64,000 bases of DNA. Source: Amycolatopsis jiangsuensis. GTDB lineage: Bacteria > Actinomycetota > Actinomycetes > Mycobacteriales > Pseudonocardiaceae. The stretch is from contig NZ_JACHMG010000001.1 in NCBI RefSeq assembly GCF_014204865.1, positions 5,544,501-5,608,500 of the forward strand. Direction: 5' to 3'. The position numbers and the translations under genes are program-made. Shown here in pieces: positions 53,427 through 61,811 of the stretch (position 1 is its first letter; each line of letters begins with the position of its first letter). Below the pieces are notes generated by a model that worked only from the letters and a program-made list of their open reading frames with translations, was not told the DNA's origin and did not search any database.

Positions 53427-53942
53427 TCACCGCTGCGCGAGCGTCCGACGGCTGCCCTCGGCGAGCGGAAGACCGCGCTGCTGGATCCGGTAGTAGGTCA
53501 GGGCGTTCTGCGCACCGATGCTGATACCCAGCGTGAGCAGGATCGACCCCGACGTGAGTGCCCCACTGACTCCGAACGCCGCCGCGGCGAAACCGAAGCC
53601 GACACGGGCACCGATGGTGGCGAGCCAGAGCAGCAGCGTGCCCACGGAGCCCTTCTGGAACGTGGTGCTGTCGCGTGCGGTGAGCGTGGTTGTCGCGCTG
53701 CGCAGGAGACCGAGCGCGGCGAGGACGACGACGTCGACGGCCAGCAGCGTCAGTTCGCCGGAGGTCGCCGCGCCCAGGGCGTCGGCCGCCGAGAAGACGC
53801 CGGCCGCGGTGAGGACGAGCGGCATGATCACGAGGCTCTTGCGGGTGAGCACCGTGCCGCGCAGCTGCCGGTAGACGACGCGGTGGAGAACGAGCACTCC
53901 CAACGCGACGTAGACGACGAGGTAGATCGGATTCAGCTGCAC
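53427..53942 (-). CDS. CcdC-like (DUF1453) integral membrane protein
   Basis: 171 residues from the GTG at 53942, preceded by AAGGAG. Five hydrophobic helices are visible: PIYLVVYVALGVLVLHRVV, SLVIMPLVLTAAGVFSAAD, LTLLAVDVVVLAALGLL, TLLLWLATIGARVGFGFAAAA and ILLTLGISIGAQNALTYY. The order and length fit the DUF1453/CcdC family, named for a Bacillus gene near cytochrome c biogenesis genes; no such genes lie here. Function unknown. It converges with panE. Confidence 0.75.
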   Translation of the reverse strand: MQLNPIYLVVYVALGVLVLHRVVYRQLRGTVLTRKSLVIMPLVLTAAGVFSAADALGAATSGELTLLAVDVVVLAALGLLRSATTTLTARDSTTFQKGSVGTLLLWLATIGARVGFGFAAAAFGVSGALTSGSILLTLGISIGAQNALTYYRIQQRGLPLAEGSRRTLAQR

Positions 53943-53986
53943 GGGAACTCCTTCGCGGTTCGGACACGAACAGCTTCGCGTCTCGG

Positions 53987-54289
53987 ATGAAGGAATTCGT
54001 CGGCGTCCGGGTGGAACCGTGCGTCGACCCGTGGGTGGAGGCCCGTCGGCGAGAGCGCGGCGGCGAGGGCGCGGCGGCGAGAGCGCGGCGACGGGGGGTG
54101 TGGCGACGGGGTTCTCTGGTCGCGCCCCTGCTGGGCGCGGTGCTGGTCCCCGTCGTGACGGCCGCGCCCGCGCCGGCCGACGCGGCACCGGTGCCGCCAC
54201 CCGGCTTCGTGCTCAGGGATCTGCCTACCGGCTTGGGGAACTACCAGTTCACCGACTTCGCCTGGCTGCCCGACGACAGCCGAGGCTGA
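53987..54289 (+). pseudogene. Truncated start of a secreted sugar dehydrogenase-like protein
   Basis: A 100-residue frame has a signal-peptide-like segment (RRGSLVAPLLGAVLVPVVTAAPAPADAAP) and then PPGFVLRDLPTGLGNYQFTDFAWLPDDSRG, which resembles the mature N-terminus of secreted PQQ-type glucose/sorbosone dehydrogenases. It stops there; the expected beta-propeller of about 350 residues is absent, and a tandem-repeat patch follows. Probably a deletion remnant. The assignment rests on one short motif. Confidence 0.5.
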
Positions 54290-54357
54290 CCGCGCGGTTG
54301 AGGAGCTGGCAGCCCGGAGCGCGGGCGACACTGGTGAACCGGGAAGACCCGCACCGC

Positions 54358-54447
54358 ACCGGACCGGCGCAGGTCTTCCCGCGCGTCACCGGACCGGCGC
54401 AGGTGTTCCCGCACGTCACCGGACAGGCGCAGGTGTTCCCGCACGTC
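54358..54447. repeat. Three 30-bp tandem repeats
   Basis: Units at 54358, 54388 and 54418 share ACCGGACCGGCGCAGGTSTT as their first 20 bp, with 1-3 differences each. The array runs into the stop codon of the leftward dehydrogenase gene. It lies directly after the truncated secreted-protein remnant. Confidence 0.85.
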
Positions 54448-55963
54448 AGCGCAGGTCGGCCGGGCGGGTGCCGGACGTGGTGAGTGGCAGGCCCAGCGTC
54501 ACGCGTTCGGTGAGCCAGCTGCTCGGCCGGTACCGCGGGTCGCCGGTGGCGTGCAGCAGGCCGGTGAGGATGCGAAGCACCTTCTCCGCGCCGAGCGTCT
54601 CTCCCCATTCCAGCGGGCCGCGGGGATAGCCGAGCCCGAGGCGGACCGCGGTGTCGATGTCGGCCGGGGTGGCGAGGTTCTGGGCGGCCAGGTAACCCGC
54701 CGTGTTGACGATCGACGCGAGCAGCCGCTGTGCGATCGGAGCCGGGCCGTCGCGCACGACCGTGACCGGGACGCCGGTCGCGGCCAGCGCGGCCCACGCG
54801 GCGCGGCCGAAAGCCGGGTCCAGCCCGGGGTGGACCGACAGCGTGAACCGCTTGTCGTAGCCCAGTGCGTCCACTCCGGACACTCGTTCCGGTGGCAGCT
54901 CGGCCTGCCTCGCAGCCTCCACAGTGGACTCTCCGCGCAGTGGTACGAGAAGTGCGGCGTCCGGGTAGGCGTCCGGCACGACCTGGACTCCGGCGGCCGA
55001 AAGCATCCGGCCGAGGCGCTCGTCGGCGGTGTAGACCGGGGTGCCCGTCAGCGGCGGCGCGGACGGCTCCGGCGCCACCTCCTGCTTGCCCTCGGAGTAC
55101 CGGTAGAACCCTTCCCCGTTCTTGCGGCCGTAGAGCCCGGCGGCCACGCGCGGGCGGGTCAGCCACGACGGGCGCAGCCGCGGTTCGGAGTGGAATCCGC
55201 TCCAGATGCTCTCCAGCACCGCGTGCGAGACGTCAAGGCCGGTCAGGTCGAGCAGCTCGAACGGTCCGAGCTTGAGCCCCAGCACGTCGCGCGCGACGCG
55301 GTCCACGTCGGCCGGTTCGGCCAGCCCTTCGGAAAGGATCTGCAGCGCCTCGGTGTTCAGCCCGCGCCCGGCGTGGTTGACCAGGAAACCGGGGGCGTCC
55401 TTGGCCAGCACCGGTTCGTGCCCCCAGTGCCGGACGAGCTCGAGCGCTTCGGCGGGCAGCCACGGCGCGGTGCGCGCACCGGGCACCACCTCGACCAGGC
55501 GCATCAACGGCACCGGGTTGAAGAAGTGCAGGCCGATCAACCGGCCCGGATCGGACAGCCCGGCGGCGATCTCGGTGACCGACAGCGAACTGGTGTTGGT
55601 CGCGAAAACGGTGTCCTGGCCGCAGACCCGCTCGAGGCCGGCGAACAGCGTGCGCTTGATCTCCAGGTCTTCCCGCACCGCCTCCAGCACCAGGTCCACG
55701 CCCTCAGCCGGCGCCAGCGGATCGCCGACCGGCACCAGCCGGTCCTTCGCCGCGCGTGCCTGCTCCTCGGTCAGCCTGCCCTTGGCGGCGAGCCGGTCGA
55801 GCATCCCGCCGACGTACTCGATCGCCTTGCCGACCGCGTCGTCCATCGAGTCCGCGAGTTCCACGGTGACGCCGCCGGTCGCGGCGAGCTGCACGATGCC
55901 CCTGCCCATCACGCCGGTGCCGATCACCCGGATCCTGCTCACCCGTCCGGCCCATTCCACCAC
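54446..55963 (-). CDS. 3-hydroxyacyl-CoA dehydrogenase (two-domain, PaaH-like)
   Basis: 505 residues from a GTG at 55963, with GGAGGTGG suitably upstream; other starts up to 21 bp further in are possible. The NAD-binding motif VIGTGVMGRGIVQLAA opens the protein; TNTSSLSVTEIAAG, LIGLHFFNPVPLMRLVEVV and KDAPGFLVNHAGRGLNTEAL complete the first dehydrogenase unit. A second C-terminal 3HCDH domain follows (AQRLLASIVNTAGYLAAQNLATPADIDTAVRLGLGYPRGPLEW). This is the enlarged form used in phenylacetate-type and fatty-acid beta-oxidation. It is upstream of, and on the same strand as, nothing else of that pathway. Confidence 0.93.
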   Translation of the reverse strand: MVEWAGRVSRIRVIGTGVMGRGIVQLAATGGVTVELADSMDDAVGKAIEYVGGMLDRLAAKGRLTEEQARAAKDRLVPVGDPLAPAEGVDLVLEAVREDLEIKRTLFAGLERVCGQDTVFATNTSSLSVTEIAAGLSDPGRLIGLHFFNPVPLMRLVEVVPGARTAPWLPAEALELVRHWGHEPVLAKDAPGFLVNHAGRGLNTEALQILSEGLAEPADVDRVARDVLGLKLGPFELLDLTGLDVSHAVLESIWSGFHSEPRLRPSWLTRPRVAAGLYGRKNGEGFYRYSEGKQEVAPEPSAPPLTGTPVYTADERLGRMLSAAGVQVVPDAYPDAALLVPLRGESTVEAARQAELPPERVSGVDALGYDKRFTLSVHPGLDPAFGRAAWAALAATGVPVTVVRDGPAPIAQRLLASIVNTAGYLAAQNLATPADIDTAVRLGLGYPRGPLEWGETLGAEKVLRILTGLLHATGDPRYRPSSWLTERVTLGLPLTTSGTRPADLR

Positions 55964-55997
55964 TGCCGACCACCTCCACCGGCGAACCTACCGTGCG

Positions 55998-56678
55998 CTA
56001 CAAACCCACGAAGTCGGCCATTTGCCCGGTCAGGTGCTCGAAGTAGGCGTCAGCCGGATCGACGCCGTTCGCGTACTGGCCGAACAGTTCGAAGCTGATC
56101 GCGCCGTAGAGCTGGGTCCAGGCCGCGATCGCCCTGGTGACGATCTCCGCGGGCGCGTCCAGTTCGAACAGCTTTCCCAGCGCCCCGGCCTGCTTCCGCA
56201 GTTCGGCGGACATCGGCGCGGTCACCGCCGGCTCGTCGGGATGTGCTTGGCGCAGCACCGCCATCAACGTCATCGGCATGCGCGCGGCCGGGCCGACGGT
56301 GTCCTGCGGAGCCTGGTACCCGGGGATCGGCGAACCGAAGATCAACGCGTACTCGTGCGGGTGCGCCCGTGCCCAGTTCCGCGTCGCGTGCCAGATCGCC
56401 CGCCAGCGGCCGCGCGGATCGCCGTGCCCCGGATCCGCCCGTTCGGCGGCCTCGCCGACCGCGTTGTACGCGTCGATGATCAGCGCGGTGAGCAGCTGGT
56501 CGCGGCTGGAGAAGTAGCGGTACAGCGCGGAGGACACCATGCCCAGCTCACGGGCGACCGCGCGCAGCGACAGCCCGTGCGCGCCCACGTCGGCCAGCTG
56601 ACGGCGGGCCTCGTCCTTGATCTCGCGGGTCAGCTCGGCGCGGACCCGTTCGCGTGCGGTCTTTCCGGCGGCGGGCAT
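55998..56678 (-). CDS. TetR-family transcriptional regulator
   Basis: 226 residues from the ATG at 56678. The N-terminal helix-turn-helix (EARRQLADVGAHGLSLRAVARELGMVSSALYRYFSSRDQLLTALI) is typical, followed by an all-helical ligand domain with a TetR_C-like WHATRNWARAHPHEYALIFGSPIPGY segment. It is divergent from the reductase at 56803, and two palindromes between the genes are likely operators. It probably represses both genes until a hydrophobic ligand binds. Confidence 0.93.
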   Translation of the reverse strand: MPAAGKTARERVRAELTREIKDEARRQLADVGAHGLSLRAVARELGMVSSALYRYFSSRDQLLTALIIDAYNAVGEAAERADPGHGDPRGRWRAIWHATRNWARAHPHEYALIFGSPIPGYQAPQDTVGPAARMPMTLMAVLRQAHPDEPAVTAPMSAELRKQAGALGKLFELDAPAEIVTRAIAAWTQLYGAISFELFGQYANGVDPADAYFEHLTGQMADFVGL

Positions 56679-56717
56679 GCGGTCAGTCTGCCATCGCGAG
56701 AGCAGAGCGCAAAATCG

Positions 56718-56730
56718 AGAGCACTGCTCT
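56718..56730. promoter_or_regulatory. Probable TetR operator 1
   Basis: A 13-bp palindrome AGAGCACTGCTCT whose last T begins a TTGACA hexamer (56730-56735) suitable as a -35 box for the rightward reductase gene. Confidence 0.75.
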
Positions 56731-56769
56731 TGACACGGTCGGACAGATGGGTGTGCACTGTTCCTGACA

Positions 56770-56784
56770 GAGAGCAGTGCTCTC
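56770..56784. promoter_or_regulatory. Probable TetR operator 2
   Basis: A 15-bp perfect palindrome GAGAGCAGTGCTCTC, the same core as operator 1, centred 53 bp away and just before the GAGGAGGA ribosome site of the reductase gene. A half-copy GAGAGCAG occurs near 56697. Confidence 0.78.
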
Positions 56785-56802
56785 GAAACCGAGGAGGACC
56801 CG

Positions 56803-57255
56803 ATGACCAGCACGACGCCCCGTTATCTCCGGCCCGGCAAGGGCACCAAAGTGGCCAACGCGTTCGCGCGGGGCGTCACCAAGCTCGGCATCAGCCTGTG
56901 GGGCAGCCGGGTGCTGGGCGTCCGCGGCCGCACCTCGGGCCAGCTGCGGGAGGTGCCGGTGAACCTGCTGACGCACGAGGGTGCGCAGTACCTCGTGGCG
57001 GCGCGCGGGGAAACCCAGTGGGTGCGGAACCTGCGAGCGGCGGGCGAGGGACAGCTGCGGCTCGGCCGTCGCGTCGAGAAGTTCGGCTACCGCGAGCTGG
57101 CCGATGACGAGAAGCCTGCCGTGCTGCGGGCCTACCTCGCGCGGTGGAAGTTCGAGGTCGGCGTGTTCTTCGACGGCGTCGACGCGAGCTCGCCGGACGA
57201 AACGCTGCGGCGGATCGCGCCCGGCTACCCGGTGTTCGAGATTCGGACAGCCTGA
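56803..57255 (+). CDS. F420/deazaflavin-dependent nitroreductase-family oxidoreductase (DDN-like)
   Basis: 150 residues with GAGGAGGA ahead of the ATG. The split-barrel core GVRGRTSGQLREVPVNLLTHEGAQYLVAARGETQWVRNLRAAGEGQLRLGRRVEKF is characteristic of the deazaflavin-dependent nitroreductase family (M. tuberculosis Ddn). Such proteins use reduced F420 to reduce quinones or nitro compounds. It is controlled by the divergent TetR regulator. Confidence 0.92.
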   Translation: MTSTTPRYLRPGKGTKVANAFARGVTKLGISLWGSRVLGVRGRTSGQLREVPVNLLTHEGAQYLVAARGETQWVRNLRAAGEGQLRLGRRVEKFGYRELADDEKPAVLRAYLARWKFEVGVFFDGVDASSPDETLRRIAPGYPVFEIRTA

Positions 57256-57256
57256 C

Positions 57257-57451
57257 TCATCCGGTGCGTTTGCGCCGCGCCGTGGCGGCCACCAGTACGA
57301 CTCCGGCGAGGACGGCCACCAGGCCGATCAGGAACCACAGCTTCTGTCCGGTCATGAAGCTGCCCAGCAGCACCCCCGCGCCCTGCAGCACCCATACGGC
57401 GCCGACCAGGATCAGCACCACTCCGAACGCCATCGTGATCCAGCGCTTCAT
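57257..57451 (-). CDS. Small two-helix membrane protein
   Basis: 64 residues from the ATG at 57451, after AAGGAGCC. Two hydrophobic helices (ITMAFGVVLILVGAVWVLQGAGVLLG and KLWFLIGLVAVLAGVVLVAA) end in a basic tail ARRKRTG. Small integral membrane proteins of this layout are common in actinobacteria; function unknown. It converges with the reductase gene, 1 bp apart. Confidence 0.8.
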   Translation of the reverse strand: MKRWITMAFGVVLILVGAVWVLQGAGVLLGSFMTGQKLWFLIGLVAVLAGVVLVAATARRKRTG

Positions 57452-57639
57452 CCAGGCTCCTTTTCGACCAGACCGTGGCGACAGGCGTACACCACGGCAG
57501 GTGCCGGTCGGGGAGCCCCAGTGTGGCCAGTACCCGCGACACGCGCGAGGGGACGCGCGCACTGGTGCGTGGAACGACCCGGGTCGCCTCGGCGGGAGTG
57601 GGGGGTGCTCCCGGGAGGCGGCCCGGGTCGTTGTCCGGA

Positions 57640-58254
57640 TCAGCCGCCTTGGCGGCCGGGGCCCTGGCCCGGTTGCCCACCCGATGCGCCGCGGTCCCGG
57701 CCCGTTCCGCCCTGGCCGGAGACCTGCGCCTCACCGAGCGAGACCGCCGTGGCGGTGCTGCCCTCGACCTTGGCGACCACGGTGACGTTCTCGCCGGACT
57801 TGGGGTCGCCGGTCTTCTCGGTGCCCGAGTTCAGCGTGTAGGCCTGCCGGTAGCCGTCCTTGCTGGTGAGCGTGACCGATGTGGCGCTCAGCTCGGTGAT
57901 GGTGCCGGTCTGGGTGCGTTCGGTGACGTAGCCGCCGGCCGGATCGGCCACCACGAAGTCGCCGTGCAGGGCGTCACGCAGGGCCGTCGTACCGGCGCTG
58001 CCGCCGAAACCGCCCTGGCCCATCATGCCGCCGGGGCCGCCCATGCCACCGGGACCGCCGAAGCGGCCGCCCTGCACCGCGGACGCGTCGTTCGCGCTCG
58101 TGCCGGCCCAGATCGCGAGGCCGCCGCCGGCCGCGATCATCACCGCGACCCCCGCGGCGATCGCGGTCCTGCGGCCCGACCACGGCTGGCCGGGCGCGGT
58201 ACCGGGAGCGGGCGGCTCGCCCCACGTGGCGCCCTGTGCTGGATCGGTCGTCAT
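57640..58254 (-). CDS. Membrane-anchored Gly/Met-rich protein with OB-like domain (DUF5666-like)
   Basis: 204 residues from the ATG at 58254. A cytoplasmic Pro-rich start is followed by one membrane helix (TAIAAGVAVMIAAGGGLAIWAG), a Gly/Met/Phe-rich stretch (FGGPGGMGGPGGMMGQGGFGG), a beta-rich domain (GTITELSATSVTLTSKDGYRQAYTLNS, then GENVTVVAKVEGSTATAVSL) and a Gly/Gln tail. The beta-domain looks like the DUF5666 type. It is divergent from the two-component genes, with a box array between them, so it is likely a target of that system. Confidence 0.75.
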   Translation of the reverse strand: MTTDPAQGATWGEPPAPGTAPGQPWSGRRTAIAAGVAVMIAAGGGLAIWAGTSANDASAVQGGRFGGPGGMGGPGGMMGQGGFGGSAGTTALRDALHGDFVVADPAGGYVTERTQTGTITELSATSVTLTSKDGYRQAYTLNSGTEKTGDPKSGENVTVVAKVEGSTATAVSLGEAQVSGQGGTGRDRGASGGQPGQGPGRQGG

Positions 58255-58304
58255 GCTTTCCTCCGGATCGTCCGCGCTGTCCAGACCGAGCGTTCCGGCG
58301 CCCG

Positions 58305-58379
58305 CTGTGCGGAGGCTGTGCTCAATGTGGGTGGGTGCTGTGCACCTGTGCGCACAGGAAACGCACAGCCGGCGCACAG
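58305..58379. promoter_or_regulatory. Array of CGCACAG boxes between a response regulator gene and its divergent neighbour
   Basis: Three direct CGCACAG copies start at 58351, 58362 and 58373, exactly 11 bp apart. On the other strand, CTGTGC copies start at 58305 and 58316 (11 bp apart) and at 58338 and 58346. An 11-bp direct-repeat period is typical of OmpR-family binding sites. Confidence 0.75.
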
Positions 58380-58412
58380 CTCGACCTGACCGGAGCACCC
58401 GAGGATGGCACC

Positions 58413-59162
58413 ATGAGCAGTGTGAACGCCACGCCTGCCGGTCCGGGCAAGGCCGATCTGCGGCGTGCCGACGGCAGCCCGGTCCGGGTGCTGGTGGTCG
58501 ACGACGAATCGACACTGGCCGAGCTCGTCTCCATGGCCCTGCGCATGGAGGGCTGGGACGTGCGCAGCGCCGGTACCGGGGCCGAGGCGGTCCGGGTGGG
58601 CCGGGACTTCCGCCCGGACGCGGTGGTGCTCGACGTGATGCTCCCCGACTTCGACGGCCTCGAGGTGCTGCGCCGGATGCGGGCCGAGGTGCCCTACCTG
58701 CCGGTGCTGTTCCTCACCGCGAAGGACGCGGTGGAGGACCGCATCGCCGGGCTCACCGCGGGCGGCGACGACTACGTGACCAAGCCGTTCAGCCTGGAGG
58801 AGGTGGCCCTGCGGCTGCGTGCGCTGCTCCGCCGGGCCAACGGGGTGTCCGGCGCCGGCGGTTCCCAGCTCGTGGTCGGCGATCTGACGCTGGACGAGGA
58901 CAGCCGCGAGGTGCACCGCGGCGGCGACCTCGTCCCGCTCACCGCCACCGAGTTCGAGCTGCTGCGCTACCTCATGCGCAACCCCCGGCGGGTGCTGTCC
59001 AAGGCCCAGATCCTCGACCGCGTGTGGAGCTACGACTTCGGCGGCCAGGCCAACATCGTCGAGCTCTACATTTCCTACCTGCGCAAGAAGATCGACGCCG
59101 ACCGGGAGCCGATGATCCACACCATGCGTGGCGCGGGGTATGTCCTCAAACCCGCCGGCTGA
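58413..59162 (+). CDS. OmpR/PhoB-family response regulator
   Basis: 249 residues from the ATG at 58413. Receiver domain: acidic pair D30-D31, phospho-acceptor D74 in VVLDVMLPD, conserved T102 and K124 in YVTKPF. The winged-helix output domain ends with ANIVELYISYLRKKIDADREPMIHTMRGAGYVL. It resembles mycobacterial PrrA/TrcR-type regulators. The histidine kinase gene overlaps its end, so the pair is one operon; the box array upstream suggests autoregulation. Confidence 0.95.
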   Translation: MSSVNATPAGPGKADLRRADGSPVRVLVVDDESTLAELVSMALRMEGWDVRSAGTGAEAVRVGRDFRPDAVVLDVMLPDFDGLEVLRRMRAEVPYLPVLFLTAKDAVEDRIAGLTAGGDDYVTKPFSLEEVALRLRALLRRANGVSGAGGSQLVVGDLTLDEDSREVHRGGDLVPLTATEFELLRYLMRNPRRVLSKAQILDRVWSYDFGGQANIVELYISYLRKKIDADREPMIHTMRGAGYVLKPAG

Positions 59163-60675
59163 ACCACGGCGGACGCGCCGTCCGTGGTCGCTGCGCCGCC
59201 GGCTGATCATGCAGCTGGCGGCGCTGCTCGCGCTGGTGTGCCTGGTCGTCGGCGTGGTCACCGAACTCGCGTTGCAGGGGTTTCTGGTCGGGCAGCTGGA
59301 CCACCGGCTGGCCGCGGCGAGCGACCGCGGTGCACGTGGCGGCGTCAAACCGCCGTGGATCTACGGGGACAAACCGCCGCCGGATCCGTTGCGGGTGCTC
59401 GGCCAGGGCGACGGCACGCTGGCGCTGGTGGTCCGCGACGGTGCGGTCAGCGCGGCGGTACTCGACTTCCACAAGAAGAAGCCACCACGCACGCCGGGAG
59501 CCCCGCCGCCCCCGGGGACTCCGCCGCCGGTGGAAAGTCTCACCGGTGATCAGCAGCGCCTGCTGCTCGACGTGCCACCGGACGGCAGTCGCCGCAGCGT
59601 CGACCTCGGCGGTGGGCTGGGCAGCTACCGCGTGATGTCCACCTACTCGCCCGACGGTGACCTCACGGTGATCGGGCTGCCGCTCGACGACGTGAACGCC
59701 ACCTTGTGGCGCTTGGGATTCATCTTCGGCGGGGTGGCACTCGGCGGCTTGCTGGTCGCCGGATTCGCCGGGGCAATCACCATCCGGCGCACGATGGCGC
59801 CGCTGGACCGGCTCGCCGCCACCGCGTCACGGGTGTCCGAACTGCCGCTGGACCGCGGTGAGGTCGCGCTGTCGGAACGAGTGCCCGAAGTGGACACCGA
59901 CCCGCGCACGGAGGTGGGCAAGGTCGGTGCCGCGCTCAACCGGATGCTCGGGCACATCGCGGACGCGCTCGCCGCCCGCCACGCCAGTGAAAGCCGGGTG
60001 CGCCAGTTCGTCGCGGACGCCAGTCACGAACTGCGTACCCCACTCGCGGCCATCCGTGGCTACGCCGAGCTGGTCCGGCGCGGTGGGAGGCAGGTGCCGC
60101 CGGACGTCGCGTTCGCGATGAACCGCGTGGAGTCCGAGTCCGCGCGGATGACCACGCTGGTGGAAGACCTGCTGCTGCTCGCGCGGCTCGATTCGGGGCG
60201 CCCGGTGGTGCACGAGCCGGTGGACTTGTCCCGGCTGGTGGCCGACGCGGTCGCCGACTCGCACGTGGCCGGCCCGGACCACAAGTGGCTGCTCGAGGTG
60301 CCCGGTGAACCGCTGACCGTGCTGGGCGACTCCCGCCAGCTGCAGCAGGTGGTGCTGAACCTGCTGGGCAACGCCCGCACGCACACCCCGCCGGGCGCCA
60401 CCGTGACCACCAGGCTGTCCCAGGACGGCGACTGGACACGGCTGTCCATTGTGGACGATGGGCCGGGAATTCCTGGGGAGATCCTGCCCGAGGTGTTCGA
60501 GCGGTTCGCCCGCGCCGACACGTCCCGCTCCCGCGCGGCGGGTAGCACCGGTCTCGGGCTGGCCATCGTCGCCGCCGTGGTGGCCGCGCACTCCGGCCGC
60601 GTGAGGGTGACCAGCCGGCCCGGACGTACGGAATTCGTCACGGTTTTCCCTGCGGTACCCGACACCGGGTCGTGA
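59140..60675 (+). CDS. Two-component sensor histidine kinase
   Basis: 511 residues from the ATG at 59140 (a GTG at 59128 would add four), overlapping the regulator gene by 23 bp. It has two membrane helices (LIMQLAALLALVCLVVGVVTELAL and LGFIFGGVALGGLLVAGFAGAITI) enclosing an extracytoplasmic region of about 150 residues with a Pro-rich patch (PGAPPPPGTPPPVES). A HAMP linker, H-box ASHELRTPLAAIRGYAEL with His at about 296, N-box LLGNARTH, DDGPGIP and GSTGLGLAIV follow. It is the partner of the regulator at 58413; the signal is unknown. Confidence 0.95.
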   Translation: MSSNPPAEPRRTRRPWSLRRRLIMQLAALLALVCLVVGVVTELALQGFLVGQLDHRLAAASDRGARGGVKPPWIYGDKPPPDPLRVLGQGDGTLALVVRDGAVSAAVLDFHKKKPPRTPGAPPPPGTPPPVESLTGDQQRLLLDVPPDGSRRSVDLGGGLGSYRVMSTYSPDGDLTVIGLPLDDVNATLWRLGFIFGGVALGGLLVAGFAGAITIRRTMAPLDRLAATASRVSELPLDRGEVALSERVPEVDTDPRTEVGKVGAALNRMLGHIADALAARHASESRVRQFVADASHELRTPLAAIRGYAELVRRGGRQVPPDVAFAMNRVESESARMTTLVEDLLLLARLDSGRPVVHEPVDLSRLVADAVADSHVAGPDHKWLLEVPGEPLTVLGDSRQLQQVVLNLLGNARTHTPPGATVTTRLSQDGDWTRLSIVDDGPGIPGEILPEVFERFARADTSRSRAAGSTGLGLAIVAAVVAAHSGRVRVTSRPGRTEFVTVFPAVPDTGS

Positions 60676-60676
60676 C

Positions 60677-61582
60677 TCACCCGAAGCCGACCGCGGTGTT
60701 GGCCCCGCACAGGATCAGGCACGGCAGCTCGGCGGGGACCCGGCCGGCGAGCCAGGCGGCCAGCGGCGCGGCGGCAGCCGGTTCCACCACGAGCCGCAGC
60801 TCGCTCCACAGCCGGCCGCGGGCGGCGAGGATCTCCTCGTCGGTCACCAGCACCGACGTGACCTGAGGCGTGCTGAGGATGCCGAACGGGAGCGAGCCCA
60901 CGCGGGTGGCGCCCAACGCGGAGGCGGCCACCGAGTCGATCGTGACGTCCACCGGCTCGCCCGCTTCCAGCGCGGAATGCAACGCTTGACACTGCTGCGG
61001 TTCCACGGCGAAGACCGTGCGTGCGCCGGCGGCGAGCGTGGTGCCGGACGCGAGCCCGCCGCCGCCCACCGCGACGGCGATCGCGTCGACCTCGGGGGCG
61101 TCCGCCACGATCTCCGCGGTCACCGTTCCCTGTCCCGCGATCACGTCGGGGTCGTCGTAGGCGTGCAGGTAGCGCGTGCCCGGTTCCTCGGCCACGGCGC
61201 GCGCGGCGGTGGCCGCCTCGGCGTAGGTCCTGCCGTACCGGACAAGCTGCACGCCGGTCGCTTCGATCCCGGCCGCCTTGGTTTCGGGAACCGTCTCCGG
61301 CACGTAGACCACCGCCGGCACTCCCAGCGCCTGCGCCGCGGTGGCGACGCCGAGGCCGTGGTTGCCGCCGGACGCGGTGACCACCCGGTCCGCACGCGGA
61401 CCGGCGAGCAGGGCGTTCACCGCACCGCGGAGCTTGAACGAACCGGACCGCTGCAGCTGCTCCAGCTTCAGCAGCAGCGGACGGCCGTCGATTTCGGTGC
61501 GTAACAGCGGCGTCCGCCGTACGTGTGGCCGAATGCGTTCGGCAGCGGCCAGGACATCGGCGGGAGCGGGTGCGGCGGGCAT
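60677..61582 (-). CDS. Threonine/serine dehydratase-like PLP enzyme
   Basis: 301 residues from the ATG at 61582, about 10 bp after GGAGGAG; an ATG at 61591 is too close to that site. The PLP Lys is in RSGSFKLRGAVNALL, SGGNHGLGVATAAQ binds substrate, VAVGGGGLASG binds the PLP phosphate, and LILCGANTAVGF ends the fold. It lacks the ACT regulatory domain of biosynthetic IlvA, so it is the short catabolic or racemase-like form. It converges with the histidine kinase gene with almost no gap. Confidence 0.9.
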   Translation of the reverse strand: MPAAPAPADVLAAAERIRPHVRRTPLLRTEIDGRPLLLKLEQLQRSGSFKLRGAVNALLAGPRADRVVTASGGNHGLGVATAAQALGVPAVVYVPETVPETKAAGIEATGVQLVRYGRTYAEAATAARAVAEEPGTRYLHAYDDPDVIAGQGTVTAEIVADAPEVDAIAVAVGGGGLASGTTLAAGARTVFAVEPQQCQALHSALEAGEPVDVTIDSVAASALGATRVGSLPFGILSTPQVTSVLVTDEEILAARGRLWSELRLVVEPAAAAPLAAWLAGRVPAELPCLILCGANTAVGFG

Positions 61583-61811
61583 GGCGGGCATTCTCCTCCC
61601 GGTGCTCGCATCTGATGTACCGGAGGCCGGGAATCTGCAGCTTGCACGGTTGCCCGCAGGCATTGTCGGGACCTTGCGGGCCTCGCTAAGCTCGGTGCCG
61701 ACGGTCGGTGGCCGACCTTGTGCGTACCGCGACGAGTCTTACCAAAAGTAGCGAACTCGCGCGGGTGCCCCCGTTCGGTGCACTCCTCCCGGGAGCGGAA
61801 AGGTGACGTGG

